Positions 49,839 through 57,484 of a stretch of DNA of 64,000 nt are shown here, piece by piece (the first letter of the stretch is position 1; every line of letters begins with the position of its first letter). Origin of the DNA: JAWLCA01 sp041687395 (lineage in GTDB: Bacteria; Pseudomonadota; Alphaproteobacteria; Rhodobacterales; Rhodobacteraceae); assembly GCA_041687395.1 (NCBI GenBank), contig JAWLCA010000003.1:1-64000 (forward strand). Reading direction: 5' to 3'. A program made the translations under genes and the position numbers. The notes below the pieces were generated by a model. It worked only from the letters and a program-made list of their open reading frames with translations. It did not search any database and was not told the DNA's origin.

Positions 49839-51860
49839 TCAGCCCAGCAGCGCCTTCACCTTTTCGGCCACGGCCTCGGCGGTGATGCCCAGTTCGGCGT
49901 ACAGCCGATCCGCCGGGGCCGAGGCGCCGAAGTCGTGCATGCCGACGAAGCCCGATTTCTCGCGCTTGCCGCCCTCGCCGAACAGCCAGCGGTCCCAGCC
50001 GAAGCGGATCGCGGCCTCGACCGCCACGCGGACGGGGCCGGGGGGCAGCACGCGGCGCCGATAGGCGTTGGGCTGTTCCTCGAACAACTCCCAGCAGGGC
50101 ATCGAGACGACGCGTGTCCCGATGTCTTCCGCCTGCAACAGGTCACGGGCCTTCAGCGCGATTTCCACTTCCGAGCCGGTGGCCAGCAGGATCGCGCGAC
50201 GCTTGCCCTCGGCCTCGGCCAGGACATAGCCGCCCTGGGCGGTCAGGTTGCGGTTGGTGTGGGTCGTGCGGACGGTGGCTAGATTCTGCCGGGACAGCGC
50301 CAGGACCGAAGGAGTGGTCTGCGACGTCAGCGCCAGTTCCCAGGCCTCGGCCGTTTCCACGGTGTCAGCAGGGCGGAAGACGTGGACGTTGGGCGTGGCG
50401 CGCAGCATCGCCAGATGCTCGACGGGCTGGTGCGTCGGCCCATCCTCGCCCAGTCCGATGGAGTCGTGGGTCATCACGTAGACCACCGGTTGTTTCATCA
50501 GCGACGACAGCCGCATCGCGCCGCGGGCATAGTCGGTGAAGCACAGGAAGGTGCCGCCATAGGGGCGCACGCCGCCGTGCAGCGCCATGCCGTTCATCGC
50601 CGCCGCCATGCCGTGTTCCCGGATGCCGTAGTGGATGTAGCGGCCCTTGCGGTTTTCCGGGTTGAAGATGCCCAAGTCGGCGGTCCTGGTGTTGTTCGAT
50701 CCGGTCAGGTCGCCCGAGCCGCCGAGCGTTTCGGGCATGATCGGGTTGACCACCTCAAGCACCATCTCGGACGCCTTTCGCGTGGCGACCTTGGGCTTGC
50801 CCTCGCTCACCTGCTTCTTCAGGGCGCGGACCGTGGGAGCGAGTCTTTTCGGCGCCTCACCAGAGAGTTGGCGTTCGAAGTTCGCGCGTCGCCCGGCAGA
50901 CAGCGTGGAGAGACGGCCCTCCCACTCCTTGCGCGCAGCCGCGCCACGGGCGCCGATGGCACGCCAGTCCTTCAGGATGTCTTCTGGAATGTGGAAGGCA
51001 GGGTGCGGCCAGCCGTAGATCTCGCGTACCTTTGCGATCTCGTCCTCGCCCAGGGGCGAGCCGTGGGCCCCGGCGGTATCCTGCTTCTTGGGGCTGCCGA
51101 AGCCGATGTGGGTCTTGCAGTCGATCATGACGGGGCGGTCCGAGGTTTTCGCCTCGGTCATCGCGCGGTCTATGTCGGCGGGGTCGTGGCCGTCGCACGA
51201 CAGAACCGTCCAGCCAGCGGCGGCGAAGCGCGCGCGCTGGTCGGTCACGTCGGAAAGCGCGATCTTGCCGTCGATGGAGATGTTGTTGTTGTCCCAAAGC
51301 ACGATCAGCTTTGACAGCTTCTGCATGCCCGCAAGGCCGATCGCCTCGTGGCTGATGCCCTCCATCAGGCAGCCGTCGCCGGCGATGACCCAGGTGCGGT
51401 GATCGACGATCTTCGCACCGAAGCGGGCGCGCAACGACTCCTCGGCGATCGCGAAGCCCACGCCGTTGCCCAGGCCTTGGCCGAGCGGGCCGGTCGTCGT
51501 CTCGATCCCTTTGGCGTGGCCGTATTCGGGATGGCCGGCGGTGATCGCGCCCCACTGACGGAAGTTCTTCAGCTGCTCCAGCGTCATGTCCTCATATCCG
51601 GTCAGATGCAGCAGCGCATATAGCAGCATGGACCCGTGGCCTGCCGACAGGATGAAGCGGTCGCGGTCGGGCCAGTCGGGGTTTGAGGCGTCGAACTTCA
51701 GGTGTTTCTCGAACAGAACGGTCGCCACGTCGGCCATGCCCATAGGCATTCCCGGATGGCCGGAATTTGCCGCCTGCACCGCATCCATCGCCAGCGCGCG
51801 GATCGCGCAGGCCTTCATCCAGTGGTCGGGGTGTTGGGCGCGCAGGGTCTCGATGTCCAC
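49839..51860 (-). CDS. tkt: Transketolase
   Basis: A 673-residue thiamine-diphosphate enzyme of the pentose phosphate pathway that moves two-carbon units between sugar phosphates. The N-terminal GHPGMPMGMADVA and LSAGHGSMLLYALLHLTGY blocks, the ThDP motif GDGCLMEG...LWDNNNISIDG and the C-terminal TYxxTHDSIGLGEDGPTHQP-type block are all present. It is upstream of gap copy 2 on the same strand and divergent from the coiled-coil/zapA pair, an order common in this family of bacteria. Confidence 0.96.
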   Translation of the reverse strand: MDIETLRAQHPDHWMKACAIRALAMDAVQAANSGHPGMPMGMADVATVLFEKHLKFDASNPDWPDRDRFILSAGHGSMLLYALLHLTGYEDMTLEQLKNFRQWGAITAGHPEYGHAKGIETTTGPLGQGLGNGVGFAIAEESLRARFGAKIVDHRTWVIAGDGCLMEGISHEAIGLAGMQKLSKLIVLWDNNNISIDGKIALSDVTDQRARFAAAGWTVLSCDGHDPADIDRAMTEAKTSDRPVMIDCKTHIGFGSPKKQDTAGAHGSPLGEDEIAKVREIYGWPHPAFHIPEDILKDWRAIGARGAAARKEWEGRLSTLSAGRRANFERQLSGEAPKRLAPTVRALKKQVSEGKPKVATRKASEMVLEVVNPIMPETLGGSGDLTGSNNTRTADLGIFNPENRKGRYIHYGIREHGMAAAMNGMALHGGVRPYGGTFLCFTDYARGAMRLSSLMKQPVVYVMTHDSIGLGEDGPTHQPVEHLAMLRATPNVHVFRPADTVETAEAWELALTSQTTPSVLALSRQNLATVRTTHTNRNLTAQGGYVLAEAEGKRRAILLATGSEVEIALKARDLLQAEDIGTRVVSMPCWELFEEQPNAYRRRVLPPGPVRVAVEAAIRFGWDRWLFGEGGKREKSGFVGMHDFGASAPADRLYAELGITAEAVAEKVKALLG

Positions 51861-52068
51861 GGGGCACTTCCTTCGCTGTTGGCTTCGGCCTTGCGGCTAG
51901 ATACCAGCGTTGGGCGCGAGCGCAAGCAGCGCACCGCTCGTCGCGGCCCCGGATAGCTCAAAAGGGGGCGCAAAGCCCTTCTTGTTTCGATAAGATTGCC
52001 TGAACGAGGCCCCGGGCGATTCGCGCGGCAGCGCTTGGCGCCCCAGAGAAGGCGAGAGGACAGGCAGC

Positions 52069-52566
52069 ATGAAGGAATTGGCCGAGCTCGAACGGCGGAT
52101 CAACCACGCCCTCGACCGGATTGCGCAGGGGATCGAACGGGTCCCGGCTGGAGAGGGCGCGGCCCCGACGACAGAGGCCGGGGGCGAGGAGCTTGCCACC
52201 CTGCAGGCCGCGCTGAAGGCCGAAAAGGCGCGCACCGCGCAACTGGCCGAGAAGCTGCGTGCCGCCCCGCGCGAAGGCGGCGGCAATGCGGCGCAGCTTC
52301 AGCGCAAGATCGAGCGGCTGACCAGCCAGTTGGACGTGCAGGGGTTGGAGCTTCAGCGGCTTAAGAAGACCAACGCCCAGCTGACCGAGACGCTGCGTGC
52401 CCTTCGCCAGGCGACCGAAACCGGCATCGCCGACGCCGGTGCGATCAACCGCGCCCTGCAGGCCGAGGTCGAGGCTTTGCGCGCAGAACGTCTGACCGAG
52501 ATCGCCGAGATGGACGAGATCCTTGCCGAACTGAAACCGCTGATCGGAGAGGCTGCCGATGCCTGA
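52069..52566 (+). CDS. Coiled-coil protein coupled to zapA
   Basis: A 165-residue acidic protein that is almost all predicted coiled coil (LQAALKAEKARTAQLAEKLR, then KIERLTSQLDVQGLELQRLK and AINRALQAEVEALRAERLTE). There is no signal or membrane segment. Its last 8 bp overlap the zapA start, so it is translated with zapA and probably acts with it at the division site, like a ZapB-type partner; sequence similarity to ZapB itself is not evident. Confidence 0.7.
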   Translation: MKELAELERRINHALDRIAQGIERVPAGEGAAPTTEAGGEELATLQAALKAEKARTAQLAEKLRAAPREGGGNAAQLQRKIERLTSQLDVQGLELQRLKKTNAQLTETLRALRQATETGIADAGAINRALQAEVEALRAERLTEIAEMDEILAELKPLIGEAADA

Positions 52567-52933
52567 ACTGACTGTGATGATCGGGGCGAAGCATTTCGAA
52601 GTGGCTTGCCAGGAGGGGGAAGAGGACTTCCTGCATGCCGCCGCCGCGATGCTGGATGCGGAGGCGAGCGTGCTGCTGGAGCAGACCGGCCGGCTGCCCG
52701 AGGCGCGGATGCTGCTGATGGCGGGGCTGATGCTCGCCGATCGCACCGCCGCGCTGGAGGATCAGTTGCGTGTCGCGCAGGCGGAACTGGAGCGGCTCAA
52801 GTACCAGCCAAAGCCCGCACCCGAGCGGGTAGAGGTGCCGGTGATCCCGGTCGAAGTAAACGAAAGCATGGCTGAAATCGCCGCCCGCGCCGAGGCGCTG
52901 GCCGACCGGCTGGATCAACGGCGCCGGGCGTGA
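52559..52933 (+). CDS. zapA: Cell division protein ZapA
   Basis: A 124-residue protein with the ZapA head domain (PELTVMIGAKHFEVACQEGEED) followed by a coiled-coil tail (ALEDQLRVAQAELERLK). ZapA binds and bundles FtsZ filaments. The first half includes the conserved LMAGLMLADR helix. It is coupled to the upstream coiled-coil gene by an 8-bp overlap. Confidence 0.88.
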   Translation: MPELTVMIGAKHFEVACQEGEEDFLHAAAAMLDAEASVLLEQTGRLPEARMLLMAGLMLADRTAALEDQLRVAQAELERLKYQPKPAPERVEVPVIPVEVNESMAEIAARAEALADRLDQRRRA

Positions 52934-52948
52934 CGCGATCACGACCTT

Positions 52949-53080
52949 AGCTGCCGCGTCCGGTCGCCCGCCATCGCTGGCCCTCGTGCTGGTGTCAGGA
53001 TCTCTGGTACATGCAGGACGGCGCCGTGTTGTTATGGCGCGGCACCGTGCCGACGACCGAAACCGAAGGTATCGGCGGCT
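52949..53080 (+). ncRNA. Possible 6S RNA (ssrS)
   Basis: The intergenic region after zapA is where 6S RNA genes often lie. The ends can form a closing stem (AGCTGCCG at 52949-52956 with CGGCGGCT at 53073-53080), an inner stem (CGGTCG at 52961-52966 with CGACCG at 53054-53059) and a long central rod with an apical region near 53020-53040. This is the outline of a 6S fold, but I have not matched the conserved bubble sequence. The boundaries are approximate. Confidence 0.35.
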
Positions 53081-53102
53081 GCCGGGCGCAATAGCGCCCG
53101 GC
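53081..53102 (+). terminator. Hairpin after zapA / candidate 6S RNA
   Basis: A perfect 9-bp stem GCCGGGCGC (53081-53089) with GCGCCCGGC (53094-53102), loop AATA, followed by an AT-rich TGATAAATT. It can serve convergent transcripts from both sides. Confidence 0.6.
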
Positions 53103-53113
53103 TGATAAATTCG

Positions 53114-53476
53114 TCAGGCGTTCGCTTCGCGGATCTTGTCTGCGGCGCCCTTGTCATAGGCGACGCCCTTTTGCTCGAACAATTGGTCCAGTTCGCCCGA
53201 CAGCGTCATCTCGGTGATGATGTCGCAGCCGCCGACGAATTCGCCCTTCACGTAAAGCTGCGGGATCGTCGGCCAGTCGGAGAAATCCTTGATCCCCTGG
53301 CGAATGTCCTCATCCGCCAGCACGTTCACGTCGGCGAAGTCGACGCCCATGAAGTTCAGCACGCCCGCGACGCGGCTGGAAAAGCCGCATTGCGGCATCG
53401 CCTTGGTGCCCTTCATGAACAGGACCACGTCGTTGGCGGTCACAGTGTCGCGGATCCGGTCTGCCACGTCGGCCAT
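53114..53476 (-). CDS. grxD: Grx4-type monothiol glutaredoxin
   Basis: A 120-residue CGFS glutaredoxin that carries and delivers 2Fe-2S clusters. The active site is MPQCGFSSR, and WPTIPQLYVKGEFVGGCDI is the conserved glutathione-binding part. An AAGGAA eight bases before supports ATG 53476 rather than the in-frame GTG at 53485. It is in one unit with a small membrane peptide gene and bolA; Grx4 and BolA proteins form cluster-bridged complexes. Confidence 0.95.
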   Translation of the reverse strand: MADVADRIRDTVTANDVVLFMKGTKAMPQCGFSSRVAGVLNFMGVDFADVNVLADEDIRQGIKDFSDWPTIPQLYVKGEFVGGCDIITEMTLSGELDQLFEQKGVAYDKGAADKIREANA

Positions 53477-53481
53477 TGTCG

Positions 53482-53646
53482 TCACTTCCTTCTGTCAGCC
53501 CGAACGCGCACGCGCACCGTGCGCCGGCCGTCCGGGTCATTGTCATCATCGTCGTCCTGATCGTCTTGCGGCGCCTGCGCGCGCAGGCGGGACATCAGCA
53601 TCGCAACCGCCACCACGATCAGCAGCACCAGTGCCAGATGGATCAT
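53482..53646 (-). CDS. 54-residue membrane peptide between bolA and grxD
   Basis: A short gene: ATG at 53646, stop at 53482-53484. It encodes MIHLALVLLIVVAVAMLMSR, a single transmembrane helix, then a run of Asp (QDDQDDDDDNDPD) and a basic Arg/Val tail ending RADRRK. It starts 10 bp after the bolA stop and ends 5 bp before the grxD ATG, and the grxD ribosome binding site lies in its last codons. The spacing and codon use look genuine. The function is unknown; it could tether or regulate the Grx4-BolA complex. Confidence 0.65.
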   Translation of the reverse strand: MIHLALVLLIVVAVAMLMSRLRAQAPQDDQDDDDDNDPDGRRTVRVRVRADRRK

Positions 53647-53656
53647 CGGCTTGCCA

Positions 53657-53899
53657 TCATTCGGGCACCCGCGTGGTCAGCGCCAGCGCATGCAACTCGC
53701 CGTGGCTGCCCGCCATCTTGTCCTTCAGCGCGGCGTAGACGGCACGCTGCTGCTGCACCCTGTTCAGGCCGCGAAAGCTTTCGTCCACGACCTCGGCCGC
53801 GTAGTGATTGCCGTCGCCGGCAAGGTCGGTGATCGTGATCTTTGCCTGCGGGAAGCTTTCCCGCAGCAGCCGCTCGATCTCCTGTGCCTGCATCGGCAT
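53657..53899 (-). CDS. bolA: BolA-family protein
   Basis: An 80-residue BolA protein with the FxGxxxxxRxxxxx-type core: ESFRGLNRVQQQRAVYAALK, preceded by DLAGDGNHYAAEVV. The C-terminal ELHALALTTRVP carries the conserved His. BolA proteins pair with monothiol glutaredoxins to handle 2Fe-2S clusters, and grxD is two genes downstream. ATG 53899 is favoured by a GGGGG about 8 bases upstream; ATG 53893 is possible. Confidence 0.92.
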   Translation of the reverse strand: MPMQAQEIERLLRESFPQAKITITDLAGDGNHYAAEVVDESFRGLNRVQQQRAVYAALKDKMAGSHGELHALALTTRVPE

Positions 53900-53970
53900 C
53901 GTGTCACCCCCGTCTTGCGTCTGAAATGTAGAACCCGGATCCGCCGGCTGCAAGGTCGGCCCGGGCCCGC

Positions 53971-56130
53971 CTAGTCGAAGAGCCGCGAATAGGTGCCCCG
54001 CCACACCGCCGTCAGGTCGGATAGCGGTGCCTCGGACGATCCCAGGCGCACGGCGTTGCCGCCGAACCGGCCTACGGCCGCTACCGGGACGCCTGCTGCC
54101 TTGCCTGCAGCGACCAGCACGTCCGCATCCTCTGGCGCGCAGGCGACGAGGTAGCGGGCCTGATCCTCACCGAACAGTTCTGCCGTTTCGGCAGGGTCCA
54201 GCGTGACACCAACGCCGGCATTCGCCGCCATCTCGAACGCTGCAAGCGCCAAGCCACCATCCGACAGATCGGTCGCTGCCACGATGTGCGCGCGGTTGGC
54301 CAGGATGAAATCGCCATGCCGCCGCTCGGCGTCCAGATCGACCGCGGGGGCGTCGCCCGCCTCGATTCCCGCGGCCTCGGCCAGAAGTGCCGATTGACCC
54401 AGATGGCTGCCCGGATTGCCGACCAGCACCGCGACCATGCCGTCCGCCGGCAGGCCGGCGATCAGGTCGGCGACGTCCGCAATCAGACCCACCGCGCCGA
54501 TGGTCGGTGTGGGCAGGATCGGCTGGCCGTCGGTTTCGTTGTAAAGCGATACGTTGCCCGACACGATGGGCATGTCCAGCGCCTGGCACGCAGCGGCGAT
54601 ACCCTTGATCGCGCCGACGAGCTGGCCCATGATCTCCGGCTTCTCCGGGTTGCCGAAATTCAGGTTGTCGGTGGTAGCCAGTGGCCGGGCGCCGACGGCG
54701 ATCAGGTTGCGATAGGCCTCGGCCACCGCCTGCTTGCCTCCCTCGACCGGGCTGGCCTTGACGTAGCGGGGGGTCACGTCGCTGGTGAAGGCCAGCGCCT
54801 TTTTCGTGCCGTGCACACGCACCACGCCCGCGCCAAGGCCGGGCGCGCGGATCGTGTCGGCCATGACCATGTGGTCGTACTGTTCCCAGACCCAGCCCTT
54901 GTGGGCGTGGTTCGGGCTGCCGATCAGTGCGCGCAGGCCGTCGAGGGGGTCGATGGCAGGGATCTCGCCCAGTGGTGCGGGGGCCGGGGGCTCGACCCAC
55001 GGCCGGTCGTATTCCGGGGCATTGCCGGAAAGGGCGCGCAGCGGCAGGTCCGCCTTTGTCTCGTTGCCATGCAGGATCAGGAAACGATCTTCGGGGATGG
55101 TCTCGCCCACGATGGCAAAATCCAGATCCCACTTGCGGAAGATCTCTCGCGCCTCCTCCTCCTTCTCGGGGCGCAGGACCATCAGCATGCGTTCCTGGCT
55201 TTCCGACAGCATCATCTCATAGGCTGTCATGTTCGGCTCTCGGCAGGGCACGCGGTCAAGGTCCAGCCGGATGCCCAGCTCGCCCTTGTCGCCCATTTCG
55301 ACCGCCGAACAGGTCAGCCCCGCCGCGCCCATGTCCTGAATGGAAATGACCGCGCCCGAGGCCATCAGTTCCAGACACGCCTCAAGCAATCGCTTTTCGG
55401 TGAAGGGGTCGCCCACCTGAACGGTGGGGCGCTTCTCTTCGATGGTGTCGTCGAACTCGGCGCTGGCCATCGTCGCGCCGCCGACGCCGTCGCGGCCGGT
55501 CTTGGCGCCGAGGTAGACCACGGGCATGCCGACGCCGCTGGCGGCCGAATAGAAGATCTTGTCGGCATCGGCGAGGCCGGCGGCAAAGGCGTTGACCAGG
55601 CAGTTGCCGTTATAGGAGCGGTGAAATCGCACCTCGCCACCCACATTGGGCACGCCGAAGCAGTTGCCGTAGCCGCCGATGCCTGCCACCACGCCGTTGA
55701 CCAGCTGCTTCGTCTTGGGATGCATGGGCTCACCGAAGCTCAGCGCATTCATTGCCGCGATGGGGCGCGCGCCCATGGTGAAGACGTCGCGCAGGATGCC
55801 GCCCACGCCGGTCGCCGCGCCCTGATACGGCTCGATGTAGCTGGGGTGGTTGTGGCTCTCCATCTTGAAGATCACGGCCTGTCCGTCGCCGATGTCCACG
55901 ACGCCCGCGTTCTCTCCGGGTCCGCAGATCACCTGCGGGCCGGTGGTCGGCAGCGTGCGCAGCCATTTCTTCGACGACTTGTAGGAACAGTGCTCGTTCC
56001 ACATGGCCGAGAAGATGCCGAGTTCCGTGAATGTCGGGTCGCGCCCGATGATCTGCAGGATGCGGTCATATTCGTCCGGCTTCAGCCCGTGGGCCTCGAT
56101 CAGGTCGCGGGTGATCTCGGGTTCCTGCAT
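53971..56130 (-). CDS. purL: Phosphoribosylformylglycinamidine synthase subunit PurL
   Basis: A 719-residue small-type PurL that, with PurQ and PurS, turns FGAR into FGAM in purine synthesis. ATP and substrate blocks such as WNEHCSYKSSKKWL, FKMESHNHPSYIEP, QDMGAAGLTCS and SGNVSLYNETDG are present. PurQ and PurS are not in the window. It lies 71 bp upstream of bolA on the same strand and may lead that operon. Confidence 0.96.
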   Translation of the reverse strand: MQEPEITRDLIEAHGLKPDEYDRILQIIGRDPTFTELGIFSAMWNEHCSYKSSKKWLRTLPTTGPQVICGPGENAGVVDIGDGQAVIFKMESHNHPSYIEPYQGAATGVGGILRDVFTMGARPIAAMNALSFGEPMHPKTKQLVNGVVAGIGGYGNCFGVPNVGGEVRFHRSYNGNCLVNAFAAGLADADKIFYSAASGVGMPVVYLGAKTGRDGVGGATMASAEFDDTIEEKRPTVQVGDPFTEKRLLEACLELMASGAVISIQDMGAAGLTCSAVEMGDKGELGIRLDLDRVPCREPNMTAYEMMLSESQERMLMVLRPEKEEEAREIFRKWDLDFAIVGETIPEDRFLILHGNETKADLPLRALSGNAPEYDRPWVEPPAPAPLGEIPAIDPLDGLRALIGSPNHAHKGWVWEQYDHMVMADTIRAPGLGAGVVRVHGTKKALAFTSDVTPRYVKASPVEGGKQAVAEAYRNLIAVGARPLATTDNLNFGNPEKPEIMGQLVGAIKGIAAACQALDMPIVSGNVSLYNETDGQPILPTPTIGAVGLIADVADLIAGLPADGMVAVLVGNPGSHLGQSALLAEAAGIEAGDAPAVDLDAERRHGDFILANRAHIVAATDLSDGGLALAAFEMAANAGVGVTLDPAETAELFGEDQARYLVACAPEDADVLVAAGKAAGVPVAAVGRFGGNAVRLGSSEAPLSDLTAVWRGTYSRLFD

Positions 56131-56229
56131 TGCGCGCTGTCCTTTGCTGTCGGGGCGTCTTTACGACAGGGCAGGGGCCGGGAAAAGGGGCGGCGGGCGC
56201 ACTCTCCCTGAGCGCGAAAGGCCCGAACG

Positions 56230-56306
56230 AAAAAAAGGCCGAGCACGAAGCTCGGCCAAGTCCAACAGGGAGGTAAGAGGCACGCAGAAGCTCTGCGCCG
56301 CCTCAA
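56230..56306 (-). ncRNA. Candidate RpoH-dependent small RNA, about 77 nt
   Basis: On the minus strand, between the LysR gene and purL. The predicted transcript begins about 7 nt after a heat-shock-type -10 and contains: a first hairpin (GAGGCG and CGCAGA paired with TCTGCG and TGCCTC, 56304-56300/56297-56292 with 56288-56283/56282-56277), a single-stranded TTACCTCCCTGTTGG with a CCTCCC able to pair with a Shine-Dalgarno sequence, and a terminator hairpin with a U-run. There is no open frame of coding character. The design recalls small RNAs of Rhodobacter such as StsR, but I cannot confirm homology. Confidence 0.6.
56231..56257 (-). terminator. Intrinsic terminator of the candidate small RNA
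   Basis: On the minus strand GGCCGAGC (56257-56250), loop TTCGT, GCTCGGCC (56244-56237), followed by seven or more T. A textbook Rho-independent terminator. Confidence 0.9.
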
Positions 56307-56312
56307 GCAGGC

Positions 56313-56341
56313 AGATAGGGTGCGCTTCGATTCTGTTCAAG
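56313..56341 (-). promoter_or_regulatory. RpoH (sigma-32)-like promoter
   Basis: CTTGAAC (56341-56335) and CCCTATCT (56320-56313), with 14 bp between, closely match the sigma-32 pattern CTTGAAA-N11-15-CCCCATNT. It reads toward the candidate small RNA and its terminator. Confidence 0.65.
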
Positions 56342-56421
56342 TTAAATGGTACTGCGCCATACACATTCCGGCTATGCGTTGTGCGAATGTCTCAGTTTCC
56401 GCTCATGCAACGTGCAGAGCA

Positions 56422-57330
56422 TCAGATTTCGCTGCCGTCGCGCAATTTTCGACGATGGGCCATGATCTCTTCGGTCACGAAATCGCGGAACGCGGCGATC
56501 CGCTTGGAATGGCGCAGTTCCTCTGGATAGGCGAGGTAGACGGGCACCTCGTTCGATTCAACCTCGGGCAGAACGCGCACGATCGAGGGGAAATCCTCGA
56601 TCACGTAATCGGGCAGAACCCCGATCCCGAGGTGATTCAGCACCCCCTGGAGCACACCGAAATAGTTGTTGACCGTCAGGGTGGATCGGATGTCGAAACT
56701 GAGAAGTTGCCGCACCAGCAGCGCGCCCGCCGTGACCTGCGCTGCGGTCAGGCTCTGGCAGATCAGGCGGTGGTCGCCCAGATCCTCCATCCGCTGGGGC
56801 GTGCCGCGGTCAGCCAGATATTCAGGTGTCGCGTAGAGGCGCATGTTCACGCTCATCAGCCGCTTGCGGATCAGGTCGGCCTGGCTGGGTTCCTTCATGC
56901 GGATCGCCACGTCGGCCTCGCGCATCGGCAGATCCAGCACCCGTTCCTCCAGCATCAGGTCGATGCACAGGTCCGGATATTTCGCGTAAAGCGCCTTCAG
57001 GCGCGGCGCCAGCCACAGCGTGCCGAACCCCGTGGTGGTGGTGACGCGCAACTCGCCAAAGACCTCATCCTCGCTGTCGCGGATGCGGGCGGCCGTGGTT
57101 TCCAGCCGCTTCGACATGGCGGTCGTCGTTTCGAACAGCAGTTCCCCCTGTTCGGTGAGAATCAGTCCCCGCGCATGGCGGTGGAACAGCGTCGCGTCCA
57201 AGCTCTCCTCCAACGCGCGGATCTGCCGGCTCACGGCGGATTGCGACAGGTGCAGGGCCTCGCCCGCATGGGTCAGGGAGCCCGCATCCGCAACGGCGTG
57301 GAATATTCTGAGCTTGTCCCAATCCATCAT
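56422..57330 (-). CDS. LysR-family transcriptional regulator
   Basis: A 302-residue regulator with the N-terminal winged helix (LRIFHAVADAGSLTHAGEAL, then HLSQSAVSRQIRALEESLDA) and an effector-binding domain. It is divergent from the indolepyruvate oxidoreductase gene, and an inverted repeat overlaps that gene's promoter, so it probably controls it. The GGAAAG nine bases upstream favours ATG 57330 (MMDWDKLRIF). Confidence 0.9.
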   Translation of the reverse strand: MMDWDKLRIFHAVADAGSLTHAGEALHLSQSAVSRQIRALEESLDATLFHRHARGLILTEQGELLFETTTAMSKRLETTAARIRDSEDEVFGELRVTTTTGFGTLWLAPRLKALYAKYPDLCIDLMLEERVLDLPMREADVAIRMKEPSQADLIRKRLMSVNMRLYATPEYLADRGTPQRMEDLGDHRLICQSLTAAQVTAGALLVRQLLSFDIRSTLTVNNYFGVLQGVLNHLGIGVLPDYVIEDFPSIVRVLPEVESNEVPVYLAYPEELRHSKRIAAFRDFVTEEIMAHRRKLRDGSEI

Positions 57331-57423
57331 CGCAACCATCTTTCCAAATAGACCCCTGCCGCGCAACGCAACCTAAAGGACTGTTTCCACGGGTGCAAAG
57401 AAAAGCGGGTCGGGGAAAACCGC

Positions 57424-57452
57424 TTTGTAGGTCAGGCAGTTTGACCTATAAT
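57424..57452 (+). promoter_or_regulatory. Promoter with an overlapping inverted repeat ahead of the indolepyruvate oxidoreductase gene
   Basis: A perfect TATAAT -10 lies at 57447-57452 with a TTGTAG -35 16 bp upstream (57425-57430). TAGGTCA at 57428-57434 and TGACCTA at 57442-57448 form a perfect 7-bp inverted repeat with 7 bp between, spanning the promoter core. A regulator bound there would block polymerase. Confidence 0.65.
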
Positions 57453-57484
57453 CGCACCAAGCCAATGTGAAGGGGGAGGTCACG

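Noticed and set aside
54286..56211. A 641-residue frame antisense to purL
   Set aside because: purL is fully conserved on the minus strand. The antisense frame has no motif and no plausible start context.
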